Origin: Acidobacteriota bacterium
Lineage (GTDB): Bacteria > Acidobacteriota > Thermoanaerobaculia > Multivoradales > Multivoraceae
Assembly (NCBI GenBank): GCA_028877275.1
Contig: JAPPFP010000026.1
Span: 124,001-188,000 of the forward strand
Reading direction: 5' to 3'
Length of the DNA: 64,000 bases
The notes below the pieces were generated by a model that saw nothing but the letters and a program-made list of their open reading frames with translations, searched no databases and was not told the origin of the DNA. Positions 54,535-64,000 of this stretch are shown here, piece after piece. The translations under genes were made by a program, and so were the position numbers. How positions within the stretch are numbered: the first letter of the stretch is position 1; each line of letters starts with the position of its first letter.

Positions 54535-56927
54535 CCCCGGCGTTCCAGGGCTCGGGCCGAGGCGAGTTCCCGTTGCGCCTCATCCGGTTGGCCGAGGCGG
54601 GTGTAGATGTCGGCGAGCAGGTAGTGGCCCATGGGCGCCATGTCCGAGCCGGGTTCGAGTTCCAGGCCGGTGCGGGCCAGTTCCATGGCGCGCTCCAGCT
54701 GTTCGTTGCGGTCGACGAAGGACTTGGCCAGGAAGAAGTGGCCGACGGCGAACTCCGGGTTGATCTCGATCGATTGTTCCAGGGCTTCGGTCGCCCCGTA
54801 CCGGTCCCCCAGGCTGTCGAGCAGCCTGCCGAGGTTGAACTGGACCCGGTAGCTCTGCGGGTGGACGTCGAGTTCCCGGCGGTAGAAGTCGGCGGCCGCG
54901 CGCGGGTCGCCGCGCTCTTCGGCCAGCAGGGCGAGGTTGAAGTGGGCGAGCCGCACGTTCGGCTGGATCGTCAACGCCTCCTCGAACAACTGCTCCGCGG
55001 TTGCGAGATCGGACCGCAGCAGGGCCACCGCGCCCTGGCTGACGACTGCCGCCCCCATCTCCGGTGAGAGCATGGCCGCTTCGCGGAGGTGCTCCTCGGC
55101 GCCCTCCAGGTCGCCGTGGTCCACGAGCATGCGGGCGAGTTCGTAGTGGATGATCGCGTTGCGTGGATCGAGCCGCAGGAACTCCTGGTAGCCGAGGATC
55201 GCCTCTGCCCCGGCGCCGGCCCGCCGGTAGGCGTTGGCGAGGTTGATCACGGCGTGGGCGTAGTCGGGCTTCAGTTCGATGGCTCTCCGGTAGCTCTCGA
55301 TCGCGGCGCCGGTGTCGTCGGCGCGCAACTGCTCGTCGCCGAGCCGGACCCAGGCATCGATCACCGACGGATCCTCGATCAGCACCCGTTCCAGGGCCTC
55401 CACGGCCGCCGGCCGGTTCCCCTTGAGCGAAGCCTCGCGGGCGTCGCGCATCAGGTTGAAGAGATGGATCCGGTCCTTGGGGTCGGCGAGCAGGGCCCGG
55501 TCCACGCTCTCGTCGGACCTGCCGCCGAAACTGGCCAGATAGCCGAGGGCGGCGAGCCGCGCGCGGGTTTCCGGGTCGATCTCCTCGATCGCCGCCGGCC
55601 GGGCCACGTCGGCCCATCTCGACTCGAGGGACTGGAGCATCGAGGCCATCCGGTCCGCCTCGTCGGGTCGCGCCGAGTACAGGTTGTTCCGCTCGTCCGG
55701 GTCGACGGCCAGGTCGTACAACTCGGGGCGGGGCGCGGCGACGTACTTCATGTTCTCGACCCGCAGCGCGGCGAGGTCGCTCCAGCCGTAGTGATAGCGC
55801 GGGTAGACGGCTTCCGCGTAGGCCGGCAGGCGCGGCCCGGAGGCGCCGGTCAGGAGCCGGACGATGCTTGCGCCTTCGAAGGAGGAGTCCCGCTCCGCCT
55901 GGTCGGCGTCGACCGCCAGAAGGTCGAGGACGGTCGGGGAGACGTCGACCGCCCGGACCACATCGCCGATCCTGCGGCCCCGCATCGTGTCGTAGGGCGC
56001 GCGAAGGATGAAGGGAACCCGGGTCGCCCCCTCGTAGACGAAGAAGCCGTGGCCGGATTCGCCGTGCTCGCCGAGACTCTCGCCATGGTCTCCGATCACG
56101 ATGACGACGGTGTCGTCGGCGCGCCCGTTCTCGTCGAGCCAGTCCAGCAACCGGCCGACCTGCGAGTCGACGTAGGCGATCTCGCCGACGTATGGACGGT
56201 TCCGGTACCGGCCAGCGAACGGTTCCGGCGGTTCGTAGGGCGAGTGCGGATCGTAGAAGTGGACCCAGGAGAAGAAGCGCGCGTCCGGGGCCTCGTCGAG
56301 CCACGCCAGCGCCGCGTCCGTGACCTCGCCAGCCGGCCGTTCGATCTCGTTCAGCGCCAGCCGCACGGTGTCGCTCAGTTCGAAGTCGTCGAAGTAGTGG
56401 TCGAATCCCTGGGCGATTCCCCACTTCGCGTCGAGCACGAACGCCCCGACGAAGCCGCCGGTGCGCAGCCCCTCGTCCCTCAGGATCTCGGCCAGGACGA
56501 CGTGCTCGTCGCCCAGATAGAAGGCGCCGTTGTCCCTGACTCCGTGAGCCGGCGGAAACTGTCCGGTGAAGATCGACGCGTGCGCTGGCAAGGTCAGCGG
56601 CGCCACCGCCTCCGCCTGCTCGAACAGCACCCCCTCCGCCGCCAGCCGATCCATGTGCGGCGTCTCGATGTCCGGGAACCCGTAGGCCCCGATCCGATCC
56701 GCCCGCGTCGTGTCCAGCGTGATGAGCAGAAGGCTCAGGTCACCGGGCCCGACACCAGCCGGAAGCCGACCCAGCACATGCCCCGATGGTGCAACGACCT
56801 CCCCACTGGACAACAGCCGGACCGCCACACCGACCACCACAACGCCGGCAACGGCCAGGGCCACCGCAAGCCCGATCCACCGCCCCGCGCGCTTCACATC
56901 GTCCCGGCGAGTCAATCCGCGGCCCAT
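54531..56927 (-). CDS. Sulfatase/alkaline-phosphatase-superfamily protein fused to C-terminal TPRs
   Basis: LSLLLITLDTTRADRIGAYGFPDIETPHMDRLAAEGVLFEQAEAVAPLTLPAHASIFTGQFPPAHGVRDNG...VIVIGDHGESLGEHGESGHG; C-terminal TPR array. Confidence 0.9.
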   Translation of the reverse strand: MGRGLTRRDDVKRAGRWIGLAVALAVAGVVVVGVAVRLLSSGEVVAPSGHVLGRLPAGVGPGDLSLLLITLDTTRADRIGAYGFPDIETPHMDRLAAEGVLFEQAEAVAPLTLPAHASIFTGQFPPAHGVRDNGAFYLGDEHVVLAEILRDEGLRTGGFVGAFVLDAKWGIAQGFDHYFDDFELSDTVRLALNEIERPAGEVTDAALAWLDEAPDARFFSWVHFYDPHSPYEPPEPFAGRYRNRPYVGEIAYVDSQVGRLLDWLDENGRADDTVVIVIGDHGESLGEHGESGHGFFVYEGATRVPFILRAPYDTMRGRRIGDVVRAVDVSPTVLDLLAVDADQAERDSSFEGASIVRLLTGASGPRLPAYAEAVYPRYHYGWSDLAALRVENMKYVAAPRPELYDLAVDPDERNNLYSARPDEADRMASMLQSLESRWADVARPAAIEEIDPETRARLAALGYLASFGGRSDESVDRALLADPKDRIHLFNLMRDAREASLKGNRPAAVEALERVLIEDPSVIDAWVRLGDEQLRADDTGAAIESYRRAIELKPDYAHAVINLANAYRRAGAGAEAILGYQEFLRLDPRNAIIHYELARMLVDHGDLEGAEEHLREAAMLSPEMGAAVVSQGAVALLRSDLATAEQLFEEALTIQPNVRLAHFNLALLAEERGDPRAAADFYRRELDVHPQSYRVQFNLGRLLDSLGDRYGATEALEQSIEINPEFAVGHFFLAKSFVDRNEQLERAMELARTGLELEPGSDMAPMGHYLLADIYTRLGQPDEAQRELASARALERRG

Positions 56928-57044
56928 GGCGAAACCTCAGCCTAACAGCGGTGTTGATGGCCCAACTCCATACGGTGCGTCTTCCGGTTCACGACGGTGA
57001 CGCGGTCCGGTGGCCGCTGCAGTTCGGTAGCCCGACGACGTCCA

Positions 57045-57220
57045 GCCTGCCCAGGGGCGGAGGAGAGGGTCGCAGCGAGGCTGTCGGCAAGCGACGCCCT
57101 GCGACCCTTCATCGTCCGACGACCGACCGGAGCGCAGCCGACCGCAGCGAGCACTCCCCTCCCATCCATCCGGTAAGTGCGAGCGGCCGCTGAGACCCTC
57201 TCCTCCGCCCCTAGGCAGGC
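57045..57220. repeat. 176-bp element bounded by 33-nt inverted repeats, intergenic
   Basis: GCCTGCCCAGGGGCGGAGGAGAGGGTCGCAGCG (57045-57077) vs CGCTGAGACCCTCTCCTCCGCCCCTAGGCAGGC (57188-57220), complementary apart from 2 mismatches. Confidence 0.75.
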
Positions 57221-57274
57221 GGGTGCAACCTCCGTCGCACCCGCCGTGCCGCGACGTAACGCCTGCCGGGCTGC

Positions 57275-60061
57275 CTAGAAGTGGAAGCGCGCCCCGATTC
57301 GCCAGACCCGACCGCGTACCAGCCGCCTCGGGGCGCCGAAGGGCCTGTCGCTGTTCAGGCTCTGTTCGGCTTCGATGACCGTGTCCGCGTTGCCGACGTT
57401 GAAGACGTCGATGCCGACGCCGACCGAGCGGTCATTGCCGATGTTGAATTCCTTCTCCACCCTCAGATCGAGGTTGATGCCGTCGTCGAGACGGAAGGAG
57501 CCCGCCGGGTAGCCGTAGATGTCCGAAGTTTGATCGACGTCTTCCACCCTGATGAGCTGGTTGTAGGTGTTGCCCGAGAAGTAGCTGAGGTAGCCGCCGA
57601 GGACGACCCCGCCCGGGAGTCGGGCGTTACCCAGAACCTTGATCAGGTGCGTTGGATCGATCGTCAGGTTGCCGTAGGCGTTGATCTGGTGGTTCGGGTC
57701 GCTGAAGAAGGTCGAACTGCCGAGCTGGGAGCCTCTTCCTTCCAGGAACTCGTACCAGCCGTTGTTGTCGTTGCCTCTTGCCTCGCCGTAGGTCCACGAA
57801 GCCTGCATCTGCCAGTTGTTGCGCCACCGCCTGGCGAGGCTTGCCGTGATCCCGGCGTACTTGCGGACCTTCCTGAAGCAGGTGATCTCCCTGTAGGCCT
57901 GCCCGTAGTCCTGGCAGTGGTTGACGTTCGTGAAGTAGTACCGGTTCTCGCCCTCGTTCGTCTGGTTGAGAACGTTGAAGGTCCGTCCACTGTCGGGATC
58001 CGTGTACCGCGTGGGTTCGAACGCGCCGGTGAGGTTCACGCCGTCCAGGAAGTTGTCGTTCGTGCGATAGGTCGCCGTGATGTCGAGCGAGACGGTACGC
58101 GAGAGCACCTTCTCCCAGCCGACGTCCAGGGCGTCCATGTGGGGCACGTTGAGACTGTCGTCGATCGTCCACTGGCCGGGACCTCGCCCTTCGGTGAAGT
58201 CGTGCTCCCAGACCTGGTCGTCCGCGTTCCAGATGTAGCCCGTCACGTCGCTCTCGGGCGCCAGCCGGCTGTAGAACAGCGAGATGACCTGGTGGTAGTA
58301 GCGCCCCCAGTGGGCCTTCAGCACGGAGTCGTTGTTGTCGCCTAGGTTGATGTTCAGCCCGATGCGCGGCGCGATCCCGACGCCGGGCGTGAACACGCTG
58401 CCCTGATCGAAGCGGACGCCGTTCACGTCCGACTCGACGGCCCCGCGCCAGTAGTTGGCCCGCAGGCCGAGGTTCAGCCTCACCCGGTCGTTGATTCCCC
58501 AGGAGTCCTGCACGTAGCCGACCATTTTGTCGGTGTCGGCATAGGTGTCGTAGCCGGTGCTCTCGAAGAGGATGTAGTTCTCGCCGGCGTAGTCCTCGTA
58601 GAACTTGCCGCCCGCGTACTGGTTGAGCGTGTTGACCAGCGTGTTCTGCAGCTCGACGCCGAACTTGAAGTCGTGCTCGCCGCGGATGAAGTCATCCGTG
58701 AAGTGGCTGACCGAGGCAATGAGCTGGTAGCGCTCCCGGTTGGCATTGAAGGGCCCCCACCAGTTCTCGGTAAGGCGGTCTTCATAGATGTCGTAGCGGG
58801 CGGGTGTATCGCCGCCGTCGGGCGTCTCGGACTGACGCTGGCGATAGCCGCCGAACTTCAGATCGAGCAGCGTGTTCTGGGACAGCATGTCCGTGTAGTT
58901 GAAGTTGAACAGGTACTGGGTCCCCTCCAGGCTGACGGTGGCTCCAGGGGCGATGAAGTCACCCTCGTCCGCGCCCTGGTAGGCCTGGTCGCGGGTGCTG
59001 TACTCGAGCATGCCGCTGAAGATCTTCTCCTGTGTCGGCGTCCAGTTGATCTTGCCGAGGAAGCGGGGCCTCTCGTTGGTCGGGGCGTTGACATGGTCGC
59101 CGCTGGCCGTCGAGTCCTGCTGGTAGTACTTGAACGAGGTGAAGAACCACGCCTTGTCGCGCTGCACCGGTCCGCCGATGTCGAAGTGGACTTCCGTATC
59201 CGTGCGGTCGCTGCCGCTGCGTTGCAGATCGGGGTCGTTCGTGTTCTGGGACTGCCAGTCGTTGTCGGCGAGTTGCAGGTCGACCAGACCGTTCATGTCG
59301 TTCGAGCCCTGCTTCGTCGTCACGTTGACGATCACGCCGGTGTAGCCGCCGTACTCGGCCGAGGCGCCGGCGCCGAGGACGGTAACGTCCTCGACTGAGA
59401 AGAAGCCGAGGGGCACCTCGCTCTCGCCCGCCTCCGGGCTGTTGATGATGACGCCGTCGACCGAGAACTGGACGCCCATGCCGGGCGAACCGAAGGCTGA
59501 AGGTTGCCTGCCGTCCGCGTTCTGGGAGTGGACGCCGGGCGCCAACTGCACGACGCCCCGGATGCTGCGTTGGGTCGGCACCTCCATCAGGATCTCGTTG
59601 TTGAGTTCCGTCGTCTGGAGCGTCGAGCTGCGGACGTCGATGAGCGGTGAGCCCTCGACGATGATGATGTCCTCGACGCTTCCCAACTGCATCGTCAGGT
59701 CGACGCTCAGGGTCTGGTTGACGGTGAGGACGATGTCCTCCTGCTGCGCGGTCGAGAAGCCCTCGATCGAGGCTGCGACGGTGTAGGTGGACGGCAGCAG
59801 AGCGACGAAGCGGTAGCGGCCGTTCGCGTCGGTCATCGTCTCGCTGGTCGCGCCGAGTTCTCCCGACGTGAGCGTGACGTTGACGCCCGGCATGCGGTCG
59901 CCGTTGGGGTCGGTGATAGTGCCGGTGATCGAGCCGCGCTCGATCGACTGGCCCCATGCGGCCGCGCAGATGAAGGCGATGAGTACCCCCGAGCCGATGA
60001 TGCGTGCGACTCCTGCCTTGGGGGCAAGGGAGCGGGAACAGGTGGTTCCGCCGTGTGTCAT
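57275..60061 (-). CDS. TonB-dependent receptor with N-terminal carboxypeptidase-regulatory-like domain
   Basis: GSITGTITDPNGDRMPGVNVTLTSGELGATSETMTDANGRYRFVALLPSTYTVAASIEGF...plug-like region...C-terminal GRVWRIGARFHF. Confidence 0.92.
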   Translation of the reverse strand: MTHGGTTCSRSLAPKAGVARIIGSGVLIAFICAAAWGQSIERGSITGTITDPNGDRMPGVNVTLTSGELGATSETMTDANGRYRFVALLPSTYTVAASIEGFSTAQQEDIVLTVNQTLSVDLTMQLGSVEDIIIVEGSPLIDVRSSTLQTTELNNEILMEVPTQRSIRGVVQLAPGVHSQNADGRQPSAFGSPGMGVQFSVDGVIINSPEAGESEVPLGFFSVEDVTVLGAGASAEYGGYTGVIVNVTTKQGSNDMNGLVDLQLADNDWQSQNTNDPDLQRSGSDRTDTEVHFDIGGPVQRDKAWFFTSFKYYQQDSTASGDHVNAPTNERPRFLGKINWTPTQEKIFSGMLEYSTRDQAYQGADEGDFIAPGATVSLEGTQYLFNFNYTDMLSQNTLLDLKFGGYRQRQSETPDGGDTPARYDIYEDRLTENWWGPFNANRERYQLIASVSHFTDDFIRGEHDFKFGVELQNTLVNTLNQYAGGKFYEDYAGENYILFESTGYDTYADTDKMVGYVQDSWGINDRVRLNLGLRANYWRGAVESDVNGVRFDQGSVFTPGVGIAPRIGLNINLGDNNDSVLKAHWGRYYHQVISLFYSRLAPESDVTGYIWNADDQVWEHDFTEGRGPGQWTIDDSLNVPHMDALDVGWEKVLSRTVSLDITATYRTNDNFLDGVNLTGAFEPTRYTDPDSGRTFNVLNQTNEGENRYYFTNVNHCQDYGQAYREITCFRKVRKYAGITASLARRWRNNWQMQASWTYGEARGNDNNGWYEFLEGRGSQLGSSTFFSDPNHQINAYGNLTIDPTHLIKVLGNARLPGGVVLGGYLSYFSGNTYNQLIRVEDVDQTSDIYGYPAGSFRLDDGINLDLRVEKEFNIGNDRSVGVGIDVFNVGNADTVIEAEQSLNSDRPFGAPRRLVRGRVWRIGARFHF

Positions 60062-60201
60062 GTCCGCCTTCCTTCCTGACCGGGTTTCCGTCTCCTCCTG
60101 GTGCTATGCGCAAGCCGGCTCACGCGGCGGTGGCCAGCCGAATTTCCCCTTGTGGAGTTTCCAACTACGTTAGCGCCCGGGAGGGGGCGCGTCAAATCAA
60201 T

Positions 60202-61101
60202 TCAGGGCTTTGGACCGGGGCGGGTGGCCAGGCGTTCCCGGACCAACGCCAGCGCCTCGCGGCGATCGGCCTCGGGCAGCGCCTGCCGGGGCGGCCGCAC
60301 GGTCTCGGACCCCATCCCGACCTCCGCCTGCACCAGCTTGATCAACTGGACGAACTCCGGCACGGTATCCATGCGCAGGAGGGGAAGGAACCAGGCGTAG
60401 AGTTCGAAGGCGTCCTGCCGCCGGCCCGCCATGGCCAGATCGAACAGGCGCACGGACTCGGCCGGCAGCGCGTTGACCAGGCCCGCGATCCAGCCCGTCG
60501 CCCCCGACCACGCGGCTTCGTAGGGCATGTCGTCGAGGCCGGCGAAGACGTCGAGGCGGTCCCCCAGCAGGGCCTTGACCGCGGTGATCCGCCGGATGTC
60601 GCCGCTCGACTCCTTGATCGCGCGCAGGCTGGGGTGCTCGGCGGCCAGTTCGCCGATGATCTCGGGCAGGATGTCGACCCCGTAGGCGAAGGGGTTGTTG
60701 TAGAGCATGCACGGCAGATCCGTGGCCTCGAAGATCGCCGCGCAGTGACCCCGGGTCTCGTGCATCTTGCCGTTGTGGACGTAGGGCGGAAGCACCATGA
60801 GCGCCTCGGCGCCGCGTTCGGCCGAGCCGCGGGCGATGCGGACGGCCTCGGCCGTGCTGAGCGCGGAGATGCCGGGCATCACGGGCGCCCGGCCGTCGAG
60901 CGCGGCCACGCAGGTTTCGACGATCGCCAGCTTCTCGTCGAACTGGAGGGTGTTGCCCTCGCCCAGCGAGCCGAGAGGCACGATGCCGGTGCAGCCGTGG
61001 TCGACGAGCCAGTTGGCGTGCCTTGCGAGGAAGTCGTGATCGACCGTCAGGTCGTCGTTGAACGGCGTGGTGATCGCCGTCATGACACCGCGGAATTCCA
61101 T
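60202..61101 (-). CDS. Dihydrodipicolinate synthase family protein (DapA/NanA-like aldolase)
   Basis: MEFRGVMTAITTPFNDDLTVDHDFLARHANWLVDHGCTGIVPLGSLGEGNTL...LYNNPFAYGVDI...AIKESSGD. Confidence 0.92.
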   Translation of the reverse strand: MEFRGVMTAITTPFNDDLTVDHDFLARHANWLVDHGCTGIVPLGSLGEGNTLQFDEKLAIVETCVAALDGRAPVMPGISALSTAEAVRIARGSAERGAEALMVLPPYVHNGKMHETRGHCAAIFEATDLPCMLYNNPFAYGVDILPEIIGELAAEHPSLRAIKESSGDIRRITAVKALLGDRLDVFAGLDDMPYEAAWSGATGWIAGLVNALPAESVRLFDLAMAGRRQDAFELYAWFLPLLRMDTVPEFVQLIKLVQAEVGMGSETVRPPRQALPEADRREALALVRERLATRPGPKP

Positions 61102-61129
61102 GTCCTGCTCCTGTTCTGGCTCCGTGAGT

Positions 61130-62116
61130 CTACTGCCGGGCGACCTCCTCGATCGCCGCCATGCCGCCGACTCTTCCGGCGTTGTCGAGGACGACCTGCC
61201 GCACCTTGTCCTCGAACAGCGGGCGGTCGATCTCGTTGAACTGGATCCCCAGCTTCTCCAGTTCGGCCAGGGCGTCAGCGGTCATCGACGCCATCGCCTC
61301 CCGTTCGACGTGGACCGACGCCCTGCCGGCGTCGAGCACCGCCTCCTGGAGGTCCGGCGGCAGATCGTCGTAGAGCTTGCGGCTGAAGATCAGCGCCACG
61401 GCGAGGTAGAGGTGCCGCGTGTAGGACACGTACTTCGTGACCTCGTAGAAACGCTCTCCGTAGAGATCGACGTGGTCCGTCTCCGCGCCGTCGACGACTC
61501 CCTGTTCCAGCGCCGAGTAGAGCTCGCCGAACGACATCGGCGTCGCCTGCGCGCCCAGGGCGTTGAAGGTGTCGACCAGGATCGGGGTCGGAATGACCCG
61601 GATCTTGAGACCCTCGAAGTCGTCGGGGGTTACGATCGGTCGCTCCGCATTCCACGCGTTGCGCCGGCCGGCGAACCAGTAACCCAGCACGAGGACGTCG
61701 AGTTCCTCTTCGATCCGGTCGGCGACGCGCTCGCCGATCGGTCCGTCGAGCACGCGGTAGAAGTGGTCGAGGTCCCGGAAGATGAAGGGGAAGTTGAAGA
61801 TCTCGGCCTCCGGGACGAAGGCGGAGATGCCGCCGCCGGCGCTCGCGGCCGAGGCGGCGAGCGCGCCCAGCTTGACCATGAGGGTCGCCTCCTCCTCGGT
61901 GCCGAGCTGCTCGTTCTCGAAGATTTGCACCGTCACGGCGCCGCCGGACCGTTCCTCGAGAATCCGGCTGAACTCCTCGAATCCGGCCTGGAACGGGTGT
62001 CCGGCCGGCCCGTTGTGGGCGACCTTGAGCACGGTGACGCCGTCGCTGCCGCGGCAGCCGGCGAGCAGGGCGAGGGCGCAGAGCGCGAACGCGGCGGCGC
62101 GAAGGGGATTACTCAT
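61130..62116 (-). CDS. dctP: TRAP transporter substrate-binding protein (DctP family)
   Basis: LKVAHNGPAGHPFQAGFEEFSRILEERSGGAVTVQIFENEQLGTEEEATLMVKLGALAAS; lipobox ALLAGC. Confidence 0.92.
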   Translation of the reverse strand: MSNPLRAAAFALCALALLAGCRGSDGVTVLKVAHNGPAGHPFQAGFEEFSRILEERSGGAVTVQIFENEQLGTEEEATLMVKLGALAASAASAGGGISAFVPEAEIFNFPFIFRDLDHFYRVLDGPIGERVADRIEEELDVLVLGYWFAGRRNAWNAERPIVTPDDFEGLKIRVIPTPILVDTFNALGAQATPMSFGELYSALEQGVVDGAETDHVDLYGERFYEVTKYVSYTRHLYLAVALIFSRKLYDDLPPDLQEAVLDAGRASVHVEREAMASMTADALAELEKLGIQFNEIDRPLFEDKVRQVVLDNAGRVGGMAAIEEVARQ

Positions 62117-63389
62117 AGCCGAGCGTCTCCGGCAGCCAGAGCGTGACCCCGGGTACGAAGGTGATCACCAGCAGCATGATGAGCAGCAGCGCGAGGAAGG
62201 GCAGCAGTTTGGGCGTCACCTTCTCGATCGGCGTCTTCGAGATGCCGCAGGCGACGTACAGGCAGATGCCGACCGGCGGTGAGATCATGCCGATGCCGAC
62301 GTTCGCCGCGACCAGGATGCCGAAGTGGAGCGGGTCCATGCCGAGTGCGATCGCCGCCGGCAGCAGGATGGGCATCAGGATGATGATCGGCGGCAGGGCG
62401 TCCATCACCATGCCGAGGAACAGGAAGATCAGGTGGACGAAGAGGATGAAGACGATCCAGTTGGGCGCGTGGTTCGAGATCCCCTCCGCCAGCAGGTGCG
62501 GCAGCCGTTCGAAGGTGAGGACGAAGGAGAACATGGACGCCGTCCCCAGGACGAACAGGACGACGCCGGAGAGCGACGCGGTCTGGAGCAGGATCTTCGG
62601 GATGTCCTCCAGCTTCAGCTCCCGGTAGATGAGGAACGACACGAGAGCCCCGTAGACGACCGCGACGGCGGACGCTTCCGTTGGCGTGAACACGCCGCCG
62701 TAGATGCCGCCGAGGATGATGACGATCATGAACAGCGGCAGGATGCCGTCGCGGATCACGCGGAGCCTCTGCGACCACGAGGCCTTCGCCTCGAGTGGCA
62801 GATTCAGGTCGAGTGCCCGGATGTAGGTCAACCCCATCAGAGCCAGACCCAGCACGACCGCCGGCGTGATCCCCGCGGCGAACAGCGCGCCGATCGACAT
62901 CCCCGAGACGACGCCGATGATGATCAGGTCGATCGCGGGCGGCACCAGGGTCGAGACGCCGCCGGCCGAGGCGAAGACGGCGGTTGCGAACGCCGGTGGA
63001 TACTGCCGCTGCCGCATCGCCGGCAGGGCGACCGAGCCGATGGCGGCCGTGTTCGCGCTCGGCGAGCCGGAGATGCCGGAGAACAGCATCGTCGACAGGA
63101 TGACGACCAGGCCGAGGCCGCCGGGGAGGCGGCCGACGAACTGCATGGCCAGGTCGACGATCCGGCGCGCCATGCCGCCGTGCGAGATGAGCGCTCCGGC
63201 GAGCACGAACAGAGGCACCGCCAGGAGCGGGAACGAGTCGAGCCCGGCCAGGAACTTCTGCGGCAGGACGATCAGGAACTCGGGCGAGCTGTAGAGCAGG
63301 CCGACCATGGCCGCGAGGGCGAGCGCGATGGCGACCGGCACGCCGAGCAGCAGCGCCGCCACCAGGGTCAGGATGACCAGGATTCCCAT
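62109..63389 (-). CDS. dctM: TRAP transporter large permease (DctM)
   Basis: GMARRIVDLAMQFVGRLPGGLGLVVILSTMLFSGISGSPSANTAAIGSVALPAM. Confidence 0.94.
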   Translation of the reverse strand: MGILVILTLVAALLLGVPVAIALALAAMVGLLYSSPEFLIVLPQKFLAGLDSFPLLAVPLFVLAGALISHGGMARRIVDLAMQFVGRLPGGLGLVVILSTMLFSGISGSPSANTAAIGSVALPAMRQRQYPPAFATAVFASAGGVSTLVPPAIDLIIIGVVSGMSIGALFAAGITPAVVLGLALMGLTYIRALDLNLPLEAKASWSQRLRVIRDGILPLFMIVIILGGIYGGVFTPTEASAVAVVYGALVSFLIYRELKLEDIPKILLQTASLSGVVLFVLGTASMFSFVLTFERLPHLLAEGISNHAPNWIVFILFVHLIFLFLGMVMDALPPIIILMPILLPAAIALGMDPLHFGILVAANVGIGMISPPVGICLYVACGISKTPIEKVTPKLLPFLALLLIMLLVITFVPGVTLWLPETLGYE

Positions 63390-63401
63390 CGTCCCGGGGG
63401 C

Positions 63402-63887
63402 CTACTTCCGTTCCGCTGCGCGGAGTTCCCGGCGCCAGTTGACGAGCACGTAGTAGAGGGTCAGCGTGCTGCCCACGAACGCCGAGGAGTACGGGACCGC
63501 CATCGACATGCGTGTCGCCGGCGCCAGCATGTCGTGCACCTCGATCGCGAAGCGGAGCGACTGGTAGGCGAAGACGGCCAGGAACGCGGAGGCGCTGAGC
63601 GCGACCGCCGAGCTGATGAGGCGCCGCATGGCCGGCGGCGTCCGGTCGACGACGAAGTGAAGCGCGAAGTGCGCGCCCGTCTTCATCGCGTAGGCGGTGG
63701 AGAGGGCGGCGAGCCACATCAGGAGGAAGCGGGCAAGTTCCTCCGACCAGGAGAGCGAGGCCTCCAGGACGTAGCGGAAGACGACCTGGGAGAAAGTCAC
63801 CGCGACCAGCGCTACGAGGATCGTGCAGACCGCCACCTCGAGCGGATGGCGGAGCAATGCCCGGAACATGGCGCCGAGGCGCTTCAA
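63402..63887 (-). CDS. dctQ: TRAP transporter small permease (DctQ)
   Basis: Small four-TM protein; VTFSQVVFRYVLEASLSWSEELARFLLMWLAALSTAYAMKTGAHFALHFVVDRTP. Confidence 0.88.
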   Translation of the reverse strand: MKRLGAMFRALLRHPLEVAVCTILVALVAVTFSQVVFRYVLEASLSWSEELARFLLMWLAALSTAYAMKTGAHFALHFVVDRTPPAMRRLISSAVALSASAFLAVFAYQSLRFAIEVHDMLAPATRMSMAVPYSSAFVGSTLTLYYVLVNWRRELRAAERK

Positions 63888-64000
63888 TGCATGTACTGGC
63901 CGCCGTTGGCGTAGAAGGTGGCGCCGGTCGTGAACTCGGAGCCGATCATGCAGTCGACCATCCGGGTGATGTCCTCGAACTCGCCTAGCCGTCCCATCGG
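63884..64000 (-). CDS. SDR-family oxidoreductase, C-terminal fragment cut by window edge
   Basis: PMGRLGEFEDITRMVDCMIGSEFTTGATFYANGGQYMH*, typical SDR C-terminus. Confidence 0.7.
   Translation of the reverse strand, partial: PMGRLGEFEDITRMVDCMIGSEFTTGATFYANGGQYMH

Overview
A 64 kb window of very GC-rich bacterial DNA with about 38 supportable genes and almost no ordinary housekeeping content. No rRNA, tRNA, CRISPR array or recognisable transposase was seen. The gene content (VWFA-related protein, CarboxypepD-reg TonB receptor, several sulfatases, CRTAC1/ASPIC-UnbV proteins, DUF885, multiheme cytochromes fused to TPRs, TRAP transporter) suggests an uncultured Acidobacteriota-like marine or symbiotic organism; that is inference only. 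Main points: (1) 147-1250 is a redoxin gene interrupted by one in-frame TGA exactly where the thioredoxin-fold nucleophilic Cys belongs (YAWAPY-*-GCSAHLPGWQ), followed by a correctly spaced hairpin with a CGGGU loop, i.e. a probable selenoprotein. (2) 40147-50385 encodes a 3,412-aa reducing type I PKS (KS-AT-DH-cMT-ER-KR-ACP) ending in an extra KS plus a shortened AT whose GHSLG serine motif has become GFDAG, with no terminal ACP or TE; a discrete ACP, an Sfp-type PPTase and an alpha/beta-hydrolase are encoded next to it on the opposite strand. (3) The PKS start site has an SD-sequestering GNRA hairpin. (4) Tandem lipoprotein/RTX paralogs and a third protein share an uncharacterised 'EE(I/V)WH' domain, in the third case fused to an M24-like domain. 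(5) A PBP-like / pentaheme cytochrome-TPR / CRTAC1 operon. (6) Several unexplained non-coding structures: a 176-bp inverted-repeat element, a 26-bp direct repeat bracketing an inverted sulfatase gene, dispersed GCCGGCC hairpin repeats, and operator-like palindromes.
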